From Thermohalobaculum sp039816045 (GTDB lineage Bacteria > Pseudomonadota > Alphaproteobacteria > Rhodobacterales > Rhodobacteraceae): DNA of 64,000 bases. The position numbers and the translations under genes were made by a program. The stretch lies in NCBI GenBank assembly GCA_039816045.1, contig JBCBYB010000024.1:1-64000 (forward strand), in the 5' to 3' direction. How positions within the stretch are numbered: the stretch's first letter is position 1; each line of letters opens with the position of its first letter. The notes under the pieces were generated by a model. It saw nothing but the letters and a program-made list of their open reading frames with translations, made no database searches and was not told the DNA's origin. Shown here piece by piece: positions 40,912 to 49,218 of the stretch.

Positions 40912-41915
40912 GCAGCACTCGCGGCCGACGATCGTCTGCGGTGTTCGCCGTCCTCGGTGATGGACTCCTGATCCGCCGGCTTATGATAACCGCCCTGGTA
41001 GCGGCTCTGCTCGATGACCGTCGCCCAATCGAATGCGGTGATCTGAGCATCCTCAGACAAGCCGGCGAGACTGTCTCCCAGGCCGGATTTGAGGCGCGCA
41101 ACCAGCGAGATCACCGCGTCGAGACGGAACCCCTCCAACGCGCGCCCGCGCATCGCCCGCTCGAAGTCGAGGATCCGGTTCTCGGCCGCCGAACGGAAGT
41201 CCAAAACCGCGCGCTCCTTCTGGGCCATCATGGAATGGCGTAACGCCGCCATGTAGGTACGGGCATCGCTGTTCTCGGCCACGACCTTCTGGAAGTCGAA
41301 CAGAGGCACGGAAACCGGGTCCGAGGTAATCCCCTGAACCGGGGGAATGGTGAGCCGACGTTTGAACAGATCCATGATAATCGCCGGGAGTTTTGGATCC
41401 GGCGGCTGGATCATCACGAGGTCGAAATCCCCGGTAATGTCGAGAAAGGCGATCTCGCCGAACCCTTCGCAGCTTTTGAGCGCCGCATCGAGGATATCAA
41501 GCTCCTCACACTCGATGATCCGGCGGACACCTGTTGTCTCGCGCTCGTCATCCTCGAGACCTTGGTAATGGAGACGGAGTGTCGCGCTGTCAGCCTTCCC
41601 GATTGCGCGGCGGGCAATCGTGGCAAGCGCCGCAGGGATCGAGCTGAAGTTAACCGGCGGACAGACTTGCCAAGCCCCCTTCTCTCGGCGGTCCCGAACC
41701 CTGATCGATGCGGTGACGCTCGGAAAGCCGCCCCCCCGGACCGCCGCCAAGTGCCGTGATAGCCGCCTATCGAACTCGGTGAAGATATTTCGCCGAAGCA
41801 CGTGCGAGACTACAAAGTCTCTCCCTTCGTGTCTTTCGACATGAAGTACTTCTATTACGGCAACTCTCTCAATGCTCGGCTCGACGATAGTCTCGAAAAC
41901 TCTTGTACTACGCAT
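40908..41915 (-). CDS. hypothetical 335-aa protein
   Basis: No family recognised. The N-terminal third is strand-rich with Arg and His (IEVLHVERHEGRDFVVSHVL, LSRHLAAVRGGGFPSVTASI). The middle holds TLRLHYQGLEDDERETTGVR and FDLVMIQPPDPKLPAIIMDL. The C-terminal part is Arg/Ala-rich helix ending in a charged tail (HRRRSSAASAA). It has no membrane helix or signal. The start at 41915 has a GTGAGG site. It stands alone between folK and rpoZ, divergent from rpoZ. Confidence 0.68.
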   Translation of the reverse strand: MRSTRVFETIVEPSIERVAVIEVLHVERHEGRDFVVSHVLRRNIFTEFDRRLSRHLAAVRGGGFPSVTASIRVRDRREKGAWQVCPPVNFSSIPAALATIARRAIGKADSATLRLHYQGLEDDERETTGVRRIIECEELDILDAALKSCEGFGEIAFLDITGDFDLVMIQPPDPKLPAIIMDLFKRRLTIPPVQGITSDPVSVPLFDFQKVVAENSDARTYMAALRHSMMAQKERAVLDFRSAAENRILDFERAMRGRALEGFRLDAVISLVARLKSGLGDSLAGLSEDAQITAFDWATVIEQSRYQGGYHKPADQESITEDGEHRRRSSAASAA

Positions 41916-42065
41916 TTTGCAAACCTCACGAATCGTTGAATACGCTAGCGGGTCTGCGATTGGGGGGAAACTGATTTGTCAGGACAACCTGTCCCATCGT
42001 GAAGAAGTGCGTTTCGTTTCGGGATCGAAAAGGCACTCTGGCCATCAAAACCGCCCTCGGATGCG

Positions 42066-42094
42066 TTGCATTTTTTGTCATTGGACGATATGCG
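42066..42094 (+). promoter_or_regulatory. candidate promoter of rpoZ-rsh
   Basis: TTGCAT (42066-42071), 17 bp, TATGCG (42089-42094), ending 31 bp before the rpoZ ATG. The -10 is weak. The surrounding AT-richer 210-bp gap is the only plausible promoter region for the stringent-response operon. It also contains the palindrome GGACAacctGTCC-like stretch near 41981-41993. Confidence 0.38.
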
Positions 42095-42125
42095 AAAGGA
42101 TGTTCCTGATAGCTGAGGTGCTCCC

Positions 42126-42482
42126 ATGGCCCGCGTGACGGTTGAAGATTGCGTTGACAAAGTGCCCAACCGGTTTGACCTCGTGATGCTTGCAGCCCAC
42201 AGGGCGCGCATGATCTCGTCCGGTGCAGCCATCGCAGTCGACCGCGACAACGATAAAAACCCCGTCGTCGCTCTGCGCGAAATCGCGGATCGCGCGGTTC
42301 TTTCCGATGATCTGCGGGAAGAAGCAATCGAGAGCCACCAGCGCCATATCGAGGTGGACGAGCCGGAAGAAGACAATATGGCCGCCCTGATGAACGCGCC
42401 ATCGACGCAGAGCCCGCTCGGTGGAGACGATCTCGACGAGGAGAAGCTGCTCCGCGCCCTCATGGCAGAACAGCCGAAGTGA
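42126..42482 (+). CDS. rpoZ: RNA polymerase omega subunit
   Basis: A 118-aa omega subunit, which helps assemble RNA polymerase and forms part of the ppGpp site with beta-prime. RVTVEDCVDKVPNRFDLVML and AHRARMISSGAAIAVDRDNDKNPVVALREIA are diagnostic. A longer acidic C-terminus (DEPEEDNMAAL...GGDDLDEEKLLRAL) is typical for alphaproteobacteria. It lies 63 bp before rsh, a conserved functional pairing of the ppGpp enzyme and its target. Confidence 0.97.
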   Translation: MARVTVEDCVDKVPNRFDLVMLAAHRARMISSGAAIAVDRDNDKNPVVALREIADRAVLSDDLREEAIESHQRHIEVDEPEEDNMAALMNAPSTQSPLGGDDLDEEKLLRALMAEQPK

Positions 42483-42545
42483 TAACTTGCTGCCCGGTGC
42501 ACTGAGCCAGAGGCACAGCCGCAGCACACTCCAAGGTCGGGTCCG

Positions 42546-44768
42546 GTGACACGTGCCTTTGAACTGGTTGATCGCGTTCGGGAGTACAATCCAAACGCGG
42601 ACGAGGATTTGTTGCTCCGGGCCTATGTGTTCGGTGCAAAAGCACATGGCGATCAGACCCGCGCCAACGGAGATCCCTACTTCACCGGGCACCCGCTCGA
42701 GGTGGCCGCGATCCTCACCGATCTGTGTCTGGATGACGCAACAATCGTCACTGCCCTGCTCCATGACACGCTGGAAGACACACCTGCGACCTATGCCGAA
42801 CTGGATCGATTGTTCGGGCCGGAAATAGCCAGGCTCGTCGATGGCGTCACCAAGCTCACGAAACTAGAACAGGGCTCAACCGAGAACGCGCAAGCGGAGA
42901 ACTTCCGAAAATTGCTCCTGGCCATGGCCAAGGACGTCCGCGTGCTGTTGGTCAAACTCGCCGACCGATTGCACAACATGCGCACCATCTCGGCCCTGCG
43001 ACCGGAGAAACGCTCTCGGATCGCACGCGAGACCATGGAGATCTACGCCCCACTGGCCGGGCGCATGGGTATGCAGCAGATCCGCGAGCAGCTCGAGGAT
43101 CTGTCTTTCGAGGTGCTGAACCCCGAAGGTCGGACCTCGATCATGCGCCGCTTCCTCAAGCTGCGCCGCGAGACCGGTGACCTCGTTCCTCAGATCAGCG
43201 CCGAGATCGCCCAAACCCTCGACGCGGCCGGCGTGGTTGCCGAGGTGGATGGGCGCGAGAAGCGGCCCTACGCCATCTGGCGAAAGATGGAGGAGAAGCA
43301 AACCTCGTTCTCCCAGCTCTCCGACATCTACGGGTTTCGTATCCTTTGCCGCTCGGAGAGCGACTGCTACGCTGCGCTCGGGGCGATCCACCGGCGCTGG
43401 CGCGCGGTTCCCGGTCGGTTCAAGGACTACATCTCTGGTCCCAAGGCAAACGGCTATCGCTCGATCCATACAACGGTCTTCGGCGCGAAAGCGATGCGAG
43501 TCGAAGTGCAAATCCGAACCCGCGACATGCACGACGTCGCGGAGAGCGGCATCGCGGCGCACTGGTCCTATAAAAACGGCGAGCAGACGGAGAACCCTTT
43601 TGCGGTCGACCCCTTCTCGTGGCTTCGCGAACTGGTGGCGCGGCTTGAGAAGGGCGATGAGCCAGCGGAGTTTTTGGAGCACGTCAAGCTCGACATGTTC
43701 ACCGACCAGGTCTTCTGTTTCACGCCAAGAGGGGATGTGGTGGGGCTCCCCAGGGGCGCCTCGCCGATAGATTTTGCCTATGCCATCCACACCCGTGTCG
43801 GGGATCACTGCGCGGGCGCCATGGTGGACGGGCGGCGAGTGCCGCTCTGGACCCGGCTGCGCAACGGTCAACAGGTGGAGATCATCACGGCGGAGGGACA
43901 GCGCCCCTCGGTGCACTGGATCGATATGGCCAAGACCGGTCGTGCCAAGGGGGCGATCCGGCGGGCGTTGCGGGATCAGCTGCGCGAGGAACAGATCGCG
44001 CTCGGTCGGGACATCGCGCTCCAGTGCTTCCAGCGCGCGGGCCATGACGCCGGCGATAAGACCTTGGCCGTGGCGGCACAGAAGCTCTCTATGACGAGCG
44101 TCGAGGCCATGCTCGCCGCCATCGCCCGTGGCTCGATCACGGCCCAGGGACTGGTCGCCGCCGTCTATCCCGACCAGCCCGAGGTGCAAACCGCGGATGT
44201 GGCACCCAATCCCCCCTCAATGCGCGTCCGCGGCCTCCGGCGTGGTCAAGCGGTCGCGTTCTGCACAGTCTGCCATCCGGTTCCCGGGGACCGTGTCATG
44301 GGCCTTGCACGCCGTGGCCGGGTGGAGGTTCACGCGATCTCCTGCAGCCTGCTCGCCGAGTTCGAGGACGACCTGGAACGCTGGATCGATCTCGGCTGGG
44401 ACCCTGATGCCTCTGCACAGCCCGACAATCTAGCCCGGATCGACATGACCTTGGCCAATCAACCAGGAGCGCTCGGTCATGCCTGCACGTTGATTGGCGA
44501 GCGCGGAGCCAACATCGACAACCTTGTCATCTCCAACCGGAAGCCCGATTTCGTGATGATGAGCATCCTGGTCGAAGTCAGAGACGTGAAACATCTCTCG
44601 GATATCCTAACTGCATTGCGGGCCCAGAGCTATGTGAGCCAGGCAGAGCGAACGGCGGCACAGGACCCACAGGCCCTTCCCGCCAGCGGCTCTGCGGAGT
44701 ATGCAGGCGGCGGGTTGGGGACAGGCCAACGCCAGACAGGCGGCGGGATCGCGGCATCGAGGGCATGA
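42546..44768 (+). CDS. rsh: bifunctional (p)ppGpp synthetase/hydrolase Rsh
   Basis: A 740-aa RelA/SpoT homologue. The HD hydrolase domain has LLHDTLEDTPAT (His73-Asp74), so degradation is intact. The synthetase domain has KPYAIW-like RPYAIWRKM, YGFRILC, RFKDYISGPKANGYRSIHT and VEVQIRTRDMHDVAE. TGS (MFTDQVFCFTPRGDVVGLPRG), zinc-finger-like and ACT (LANQPGALGHACTLIGERG) domains follow. It starts with GTG, where a weak AAGG lies upstream. Single Rsh enzymes like this run the stringent response in most alphaproteobacteria. Confidence 0.96.
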   Translation: MTRAFELVDRVREYNPNADEDLLLRAYVFGAKAHGDQTRANGDPYFTGHPLEVAAILTDLCLDDATIVTALLHDTLEDTPATYAELDRLFGPEIARLVDGVTKLTKLEQGSTENAQAENFRKLLLAMAKDVRVLLVKLADRLHNMRTISALRPEKRSRIARETMEIYAPLAGRMGMQQIREQLEDLSFEVLNPEGRTSIMRRFLKLRRETGDLVPQISAEIAQTLDAAGVVAEVDGREKRPYAIWRKMEEKQTSFSQLSDIYGFRILCRSESDCYAALGAIHRRWRAVPGRFKDYISGPKANGYRSIHTTVFGAKAMRVEVQIRTRDMHDVAESGIAAHWSYKNGEQTENPFAVDPFSWLRELVARLEKGDEPAEFLEHVKLDMFTDQVFCFTPRGDVVGLPRGASPIDFAYAIHTRVGDHCAGAMVDGRRVPLWTRLRNGQQVEIITAEGQRPSVHWIDMAKTGRAKGAIRRALRDQLREEQIALGRDIALQCFQRAGHDAGDKTLAVAAQKLSMTSVEAMLAAIARGSITAQGLVAAVYPDQPEVQTADVAPNPPSMRVRGLRRGQAVAFCTVCHPVPGDRVMGLARRGRVEVHAISCSLLAEFEDDLERWIDLGWDPDASAQPDNLARIDMTLANQPGALGHACTLIGERGANIDNLVISNRKPDFVMMSILVEVRDVKHLSDILTALRAQSYVSQAERTAAQDPQALPASGSAEYAGGGLGTGQRQTGGGIAASRA

Positions 44769-44805
44769 AAGCTCCGGCGCCGCGGCGGCCGACAATGGAG
44801 CGAGT

Positions 44806-45483
44806 ATGATCTTCAAGCGCCGCGAGCGGCCAAGCTTTCTGACCCGGATGCGCGAGTTCGTGTATCCGCGGAAAGGGTTTTGGCGCGGCTTCGGCTATAT
44901 TGGGAAACGCATGCGCCGGCTGCCTGACACGCCGCACCGCATCGCACTCGGCTTTGCGGCTGGAACCTTCGCCTCCTTTACGCCCTTCTTCACGCTGCAT
45001 TTTTTCCTGGCTGCCCTGATTGCCTGGATGATGCGTGCAAATGTCATCGCGGCGTTGTTCGGAACAATCGTCGGAAACCCACTCAGCTTCCCGGCGATCG
45101 CCTCCTCGGCGCTTTGGCTCGGCCGCATCGTGCTCGGGCGCGACAGCGAAGGCTCGGATTTCGAGGCGATCATGGACGCCTTCGCCTCGGGCGTGAAATC
45201 GGCCTGGGATGGTGTGCGCTCGTGGTTTGGCATCGAGCGCTCGCCGCTCGAGGGCGCAATGGTCTTTCTCAACGATATCTTCCTGCCCTATCTTGTTGGA
45301 GGGTCGTTGATCGGTCTCTTTGCCGGCTTCGTCAGCTACTGGACGCTTGGGCCGTTGGTCGCCGCCTATCAGGTGCGCCGCCAACGCAAGCTTGAGCAGA
45401 AGGCAGAGCAGCTGCGCCAAGCGGCCGAACGGGAACAAGAGGCCTATGCGCTGCACGACGCGCGGGAAGGGGACAATGCCTGA
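44806..45483 (+). CDS. DUF2062 membrane protein
   Basis: A 225-aa protein with several membrane helices. The family motif TPHRIALGFAAGTFASFTPF is near residues 42-61. FGTIVGNPLSFPAIASSALW and YLVGGSLIGLFAGFVSYWTL follow, then a charged coiled tail (RRQRKLEQKAEQLRQAAER). The family has no proven function. The start at 44806 has GGAG. The gene lies 37 bp after rsh and ends 10 bp before the preferred pdxJ start. This position after rsh is conserved in Rhodobacterales. Confidence 0.87.
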   Translation: MIFKRRERPSFLTRMREFVYPRKGFWRGFGYIGKRMRRLPDTPHRIALGFAAGTFASFTPFFTLHFFLAALIAWMMRANVIAALFGTIVGNPLSFPAIASSALWLGRIVLGRDSEGSDFEAIMDAFASGVKSAWDGVRSWFGIERSPLEGAMVFLNDIFLPYLVGGSLIGLFAGFVSYWTLGPLVAAYQVRRQRKLEQKAEQLRQAAEREQEAYALHDAREGDNA

Positions 45484-45493
45484 GGAGAACCGC

Positions 45494-46282
45494 ATGACCG
45501 GCAAGCCGAACGCTCCCGTGGGGCCGCTGCGCCTCGGAGTAAACATCGACCACGTGGCGACCGTGCGGAACGCGCGCGGAGGCAATGTCCCCGACCCGGT
45601 GCGGGCAGCCCGACTTGCCGAAGCGGCGGGCGCAGATGGCATCACAGCGCATCTGCGTGAGGACCGGCGGCACATCTCTGACGACGACATCGATCGGCTG
45701 ATGGCGGCACTGGACGCGCCCTTGAATTTTGAGATGGCTGCGACCGAGGAGATGCAGGCAATCGCGCTGCGCCATCGGCCCCACGCGGTCTGCATCGTTC
45801 CGGAGCGTCGCGAGGAACGCACAACCGAAGGCGGCCTGGAAGTTGCCGCCGATGAGAACCGTCTCGCGCATTTCATTGCCCCTCTGACCGAGGCGGGCTG
45901 CCGGGTATCGATCTTCATCGCGGCTGAGCCACGCCAGATCGAGGCAGCACACCGGATCGGCGCCGCGGTGATCGAACTGCACACCGGAGCCTATTGCGAT
46001 GCCCATGCGGAGGGACAGATTGCGGAGCGTGACGCCGAACTGGCGAAGCTGACGGAAATGGCGCGTTTCGCGCATTCCTTGGGGCTCGAAGTGCACGCCG
46101 GTCATGGACTCACCTTCGACACCGTCGCCCCAATCGCGGCCCTGCCCGAGGTGGTCGAGCTGAACATCGGCCACTTCCTGGTGGGCGAAGCAATCTTTAC
46201 AGGCCTAGATGCCGCGATCCGGCGGATGCGCGCCGTTATGGACCAAGCCCGCCGAGAGTACTTCGGCGAAGGTGCTGCTTGA
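45494..46282 (+). CDS. pdxJ: pyridoxine 5'-phosphate synthase
   Basis: A 262-aa PdxJ that closes the pyridoxine ring from 3-amino-1-hydroxyacetone phosphate and deoxyxylulose phosphate. LGVNIDHVATVRNARGG, ADGITAHLREDRRHISDDDI, HAVCIVPERREERTTEGGL, ELHTGAYC and LNIGHFLVGEAIF are all as in the family. The ATG at 45494 has GAGGAG 7 bases upstream. Another ATG at 45476 also has a GAAGGGGA site and overlaps the DUF2062 stop, so the start is slightly uncertain. Confidence 0.96.
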   Translation: MTGKPNAPVGPLRLGVNIDHVATVRNARGGNVPDPVRAARLAEAAGADGITAHLREDRRHISDDDIDRLMAALDAPLNFEMAATEEMQAIALRHRPHAVCIVPERREERTTEGGLEVAADENRLAHFIAPLTEAGCRVSIFIAAEPRQIEAAHRIGAAVIELHTGAYCDAHAEGQIAERDAELAKLTEMARFAHSLGLEVHAGHGLTFDTVAPIAALPEVVELNIGHFLVGEAIFTGLDAAIRRMRAVMDQARREYFGEGAA

Positions 46283-46338
46283 CAGCACCCCCGAAAGTCT
46301 CGGCAAGAGTGTGTGCCTGGACCTATGACGGCTGCAAA

Positions 46339-46626
46339 ATGCGCTTGCGGGTGGCAGCACTCCTGGCCCTCTCGAGCGCGCCTCTGCTCGTGTTCGGCAA
46401 CGGCTATACCATCTTGTATTTGGGCTTTCCGCTTTTAGCCGCTGCGTTTGTCCTTGGATGGCTCCTGGGCGCGTTTCCCATGTGCATCACTTGGCTCATC
46501 GATCGAGGCGTAGGGTCGCCTTTCATGCCATACAAGCAAAGGCGAAGGGCTCAGCTGCGCGGCGCGAACGGCCTCTTCTATCTCCGTGACGGCGAAACTG
46601 GACGGAACGGATCACCAAGATCTTGA
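46339..46626 (+). CDS. small membrane protein, first of a paralogous pair
   Basis: About 95 aa. Hydrophobic segments lie at residues 4-20 (RVAALLALSSAPLLVFG) and 27-50 (LYLGFPLLAAAFVLGWLLGAF). Then PMCITWLIDRGVGSPF and a basic tail with GANGLFYLRDGE follow. The ATG at 46339 has no good ribosome site. A TTG at 46279 overlapping the pdxJ stop is the alternative start and would add 20 residues. The GWLLGAFPMCITWLIDRG stretch resembles GWGLGFQPVVISWLVYWN of the next gene, so they are probably tandem paralogs. Function unknown. Confidence 0.6.
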   Translation: MRLRVAALLALSSAPLLVFGNGYTILYLGFPLLAAAFVLGWLLGAFPMCITWLIDRGVGSPFMPYKQRRRAQLRGANGLFYLRDGETGRNGSPRS

Positions 46627-46751
46627 CGGCGTAAGCGCATGGCCGACGCCAACTTCCCGCTTAAGTAACAACGCCAAGATGCGGGTGAGTTTTCCAGCCG
46701 CTTGGGAGCTTGCTGCACTCGACCGGGTATAATGCCTACCGGGTCGTTGCC

Positions 46752-46940
46752 ATGTGGTGGGCGGGCCTCGGCTTTTTGATCATCGGCTGGGGGCTTGGTT
46801 TCCAGCCGGTGGTCATCAGTTGGCTCGTATACTGGAACCTTGTCGGTTTCCCTTGGGAGACCGCCGACAAAACCGAAGAGCGCGCCAAGCGCGGTTTTGG
46901 TTGGTATTACTTAGATTGGGAGCAGGACTGGGAGCGCTGA
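46752..46940 (+). CDS. small membrane protein, second of the pair
   Basis: A 62-aa protein, MWWAGLGFLIIGWGLGFQPV then VISWLVYWNLVGFPW, with two short hydrophobic stretches and a charged C-terminus (ERAKRGFGWYYLDWEQDWER). A TATAAT at 46728-46733 lies 18 bp before this ATG and may be a -10, which would favour the ATG. A TTG at 46710 with 14 more codons is possible. Similar to the preceding gene in the membrane and tail parts. Its TGA overlaps the next start (TGATG). Confidence 0.55.
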   Translation: MWWAGLGFLIIGWGLGFQPVVISWLVYWNLVGFPWETADKTEERAKRGFGWYYLDWEQDWER

Positions 46941-47062
46941 TGTCGGACCGAACCCAGGAACCACACCGCCCCGTGCGCCCAGCCAAGCGCCGACGGGCAT
47001 CCTTCAGCTGCGCGCTCGGCGAGGCCATGCTCTGGGTCTTGCACCTCCTTGGCAGGGCGTGA
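46940..47062 (+). CDS. very small basic protein, uncertain
   Basis: A 40-aa frame starting in the stop of the preceding gene (TGATG) and ending 33 bp before acpS. It has a basic first half (HRPVRPAKRRRASFS) and a short hydrophobic second half (ALGEAMLWVLHLLGRA), as in an inverted anchor. The coupling overlap is the main argument for translation. It may be spurious. Confidence 0.38.
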   Translation: MSDRTQEPHRPVRPAKRRRASFSCALGEAMLWVLHLLGRA

Positions 47063-47095
47063 CAGACAGGCGGCGCAAATGACGAGGGCTCAGCA

Positions 47096-47515
47096 ATGAT
47101 CATCGGGATCGGGTCGGATCTGGCCGATATCAGGCGCATCGAGAAAACGCTCGAGCGGTTCGGCGATCGCTTCACCAATCGGGTGTTCACCGAGATCGAG
47201 CGCCAGAAATCAGACCGGCGGCGGGAGCGTGCGGCGTCCTATGCCAAACGCTGGGCGGCTAAGGAGGCCTGCTCCAAGGCGCTCGGCTCGGGCCTGCGCA
47301 TGGGGGTTGCCTGGCGGGAGATGGGGGTCGTGAACCTGCCCTCGGGCCAACCCACGATGCGCCTCACCGGTGGCGCCGCCTATCGCCTGTCGCGCCTGCT
47401 TCCTGTGGGCCACGAGGCGCACATCCACCTCACCATAACCGACGACCACCCCTACGCTCAGGCCTTTGTGATCATCGAGGCGCTGCCGCGTCCACAAGGC
47501 TCGGACGAGCGCTGA
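47096..47515 (+). CDS. acpS: holo-[acyl-carrier-protein] synthase
   Basis: A 139-aa phosphopantetheinyl transferase that activates acyl carrier protein. IIGIGSDLADIRRIEKTLER holds the metal-binding Asp, and YAKRWAAKEACSKALGSG the Glu-Lys pair. The remaining LTGGAAYRLSRLLP and HIHLTITDDHPYAQAFVIIEA are standard. It precedes lepB by 93 bp, in the conserved acpS-lepB-rnc-era-recO order. Confidence 0.96.
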   Translation: MIIGIGSDLADIRRIEKTLERFGDRFTNRVFTEIERQKSDRRRERAASYAKRWAAKEACSKALGSGLRMGVAWREMGVVNLPSGQPTMRLTGGAAYRLSRLLPVGHEAHIHLTITDDHPYAQAFVIIEALPRPQGSDER

Positions 47516-47541
47516 TCGCGGCCACAAAGGCACTGCGTGCC

Positions 47542-47570
47542 TTGACAGCGCCCGGTCGGGCGGTCACTTA
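47542..47570 (+). promoter_or_regulatory. candidate promoter of lepB-rnc-era-recO
   Basis: A perfect -35 TTGACA (47542-47547) with a poor CACTTA 17 bp downstream, 38 bp before the lepB ATG. A small AAGGCA-CTGCG-TGCCTT hairpin overlaps its upstream side and may end the acpS transcript. Confidence 0.35.
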
Positions 47571-47608
47571 CCCCGGCACGCGTCGAGATAGCCGAGGACA
47601 AATCCCGC

Positions 47609-48517
47609 ATGGCCAAAACCGCAGCCCAATCGTCCGGTGGCTTCTTCGACACGGTGAAGACCATCTTTTGGGCACTGCTGATCGCCGGGGCGTTCCGCAC
47701 GATCCTGTTCCAGCCGTTCTCGATCCCCTCGGGTTCGATGAAGCCGGAACTGGTGATTGGCGACTACCTCTTTGTGTCCAAGTTTGCCTACGGCTACTCG
47801 CGGTATTCGCTGCCGTTCTCGCCCAATCTCGATTGGCTACTGGGTGAGGGCCGGGTCTTTGCCCGTGAACCGGAACGGGGCGATGTCGTGGTGTTCAAAC
47901 ATCCCAAGTTCGACGAATGCTCGGAAGGTGCAATCAATCAGACGATCGATTTTGCCATGCGGCTCACGGGGCTGCGCTCGGGCCCAGGCACGCAGGACTG
48001 CGTGGACTATGTGAAACGCATCGTCGGGCTGCCGGGCGACGCGGTCCAGGTGAAGGCCGGCATCCTCCACATCAACGGCGAGGCACTGCCGACCCGCCGG
48101 ATGCAGGACTATATCGAGCGCCGCATCCCCCTCGGTAGCCCGCCCCGAATGCCACGCTGCATCAACGCCCCGGTCCCGCGCGGAGGCGACTGCGCCAAAG
48201 AGCAATACGAAGAAACGCTTCCTGGCGGACGCGCCTATCGTGTACTCAACATCGAGGGCGAGATTGGCGCGGCAAGCTCCGGTTTCCTCTCGGGCGGCGC
48301 GGACAACACGCCGGAGTTCCTAGTGCCCGACGGACACTTCTTTTTCATGGGCGACAACCGGGACAACTCCGTCGACAGCCGGTTCCAGAGCCAGGTCGGC
48401 GTCGTGCCCTTCAAGAACCTGATCGGCCGCGCAGACATTGTCGCTCTTTCGGCAGAGGGGCCGTTCTGGCAGCTTTGGAACTGGCGGTTCTCGCGGTTCC
48501 TGAAGTCGATCAACTGA
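47609..48517 (+). CDS. lepB: signal peptidase I
   Basis: A 302-aa inner-membrane serine/lysine protease that removes signal peptides from Sec and Tat exported proteins. A single N-terminal membrane segment (TIFWALLIAGAFRTILF) is followed by the Ser box QPFSIPSGSMKPELVIGDY, the Lys box DYVKRIVGLPGDAV, and FFFMGDNRDNSVDSR (box E). The insert between boxes D and E, with several cysteines (CINAPVPRGGDCA), is longer than in E. coli. It is followed by rnc after 2 bp. Confidence 0.97.
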   Translation: MAKTAAQSSGGFFDTVKTIFWALLIAGAFRTILFQPFSIPSGSMKPELVIGDYLFVSKFAYGYSRYSLPFSPNLDWLLGEGRVFAREPERGDVVVFKHPKFDECSEGAINQTIDFAMRLTGLRSGPGTQDCVDYVKRIVGLPGDAVQVKAGILHINGEALPTRRMQDYIERRIPLGSPPRMPRCINAPVPRGGDCAKEQYEETLPGGRAYRVLNIEGEIGAASSGFLSGGADNTPEFLVPDGHFFFMGDNRDNSVDSRFQSQVGVVPFKNLIGRADIVALSAEGPFWQLWNWRFSRFLKSIN

Positions 48518-48519
48518 GC

Positions 48520-49218
48520 ATGGTGCTGCGGCGCGGCCCGGCCGATCTGTCACGGCTCGGAGAACGCCTCGGTCACAGGTTTGCAGGACTTGCACTGTTG
48601 GAGCAGGCGCTCACCCATGGTTCCGCGGCGAGCCCTGCCCGGCCAGACAACCAGCGGCTCGAGTTTCTCGGCGACCGTGTCTTGGGGCTGGTGATCGCAG
48701 AGGCTCTCGTCAAGGCACACCCCGATGAGACAGAGGGCGGGCTCGCACCCCGGTTCAACGCACTGGTGCGGCGGGAAACCTTGGCCGAGATTGCGACTGA
48801 GATCGGACTTGGCGACCATCTGAGGCTCGGCCGATCCGAGGCCACATCAGGTGGACGGCGCAAAGCTGCGATCCTCGCGGATGCCATGGAGGCCGTGATT
48901 GCGGCTGTCTATCTGGATGCGGGCATGGAGGCTGCCCGAGAGGTCATCTTGCGCCATTGGGACAACCGTATGGCGAGCCAAGACACCGCCCCCCGGGACG
49001 CCAAGACCCGGCTTCAGGAATGGGCCCAAGCGCGAGGGTTTCGCACGCCCCAATATCGGCTCCTGTCCCGAGATGGGCCGGACCATGCACCGCGGTTCAC
49101 CGTCGAAGCGGTGCTTGAGAGCGGGGCCGTTGCGCGCGGCGAGGCACCTTCGAAGAAACAAGCCGAACAACAGGCGGCGGCCACCATGCTGGCAACGGTC
49201 TCGGAGGATGAGGCATGA
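48520..49218 (+). CDS. rnc: ribonuclease III
   Basis: A 232-aa double-strand RNA endonuclease for rRNA and mRNA processing. The catalytic signature is NQRLEFLGDRVLGLVIAEAL, with the second acidic cluster in AILADAMEAVIAAVYLDAG. A C-terminal dsRNA-binding domain (about 160-228) begins DAKTRLQEWAQARG. The ATG at 48520 comes 2 bp after the lepB stop. Its 3' end overlaps era by 4 bp (ATGA). Confidence 0.97.
   Translation: MVLRRGPADLSRLGERLGHRFAGLALLEQALTHGSAASPARPDNQRLEFLGDRVLGLVIAEALVKAHPDETEGGLAPRFNALVRRETLAEIATEIGLGDHLRLGRSEATSGGRRKAAILADAMEAVIAAVYLDAGMEAAREVILRHWDNRMASQDTAPRDAKTRLQEWAQARGFRTPQYRLLSRDGPDHAPRFTVEAVLESGAVARGEAPSKKQAEQQAAATMLATVSEDEA

Noticed and set aside
46728..46733. TATAAT as a strong promoter of the second small membrane gene
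   Set aside because: No -35 hexamer at 16-18 bp; kept only as a note in that gene's entry.
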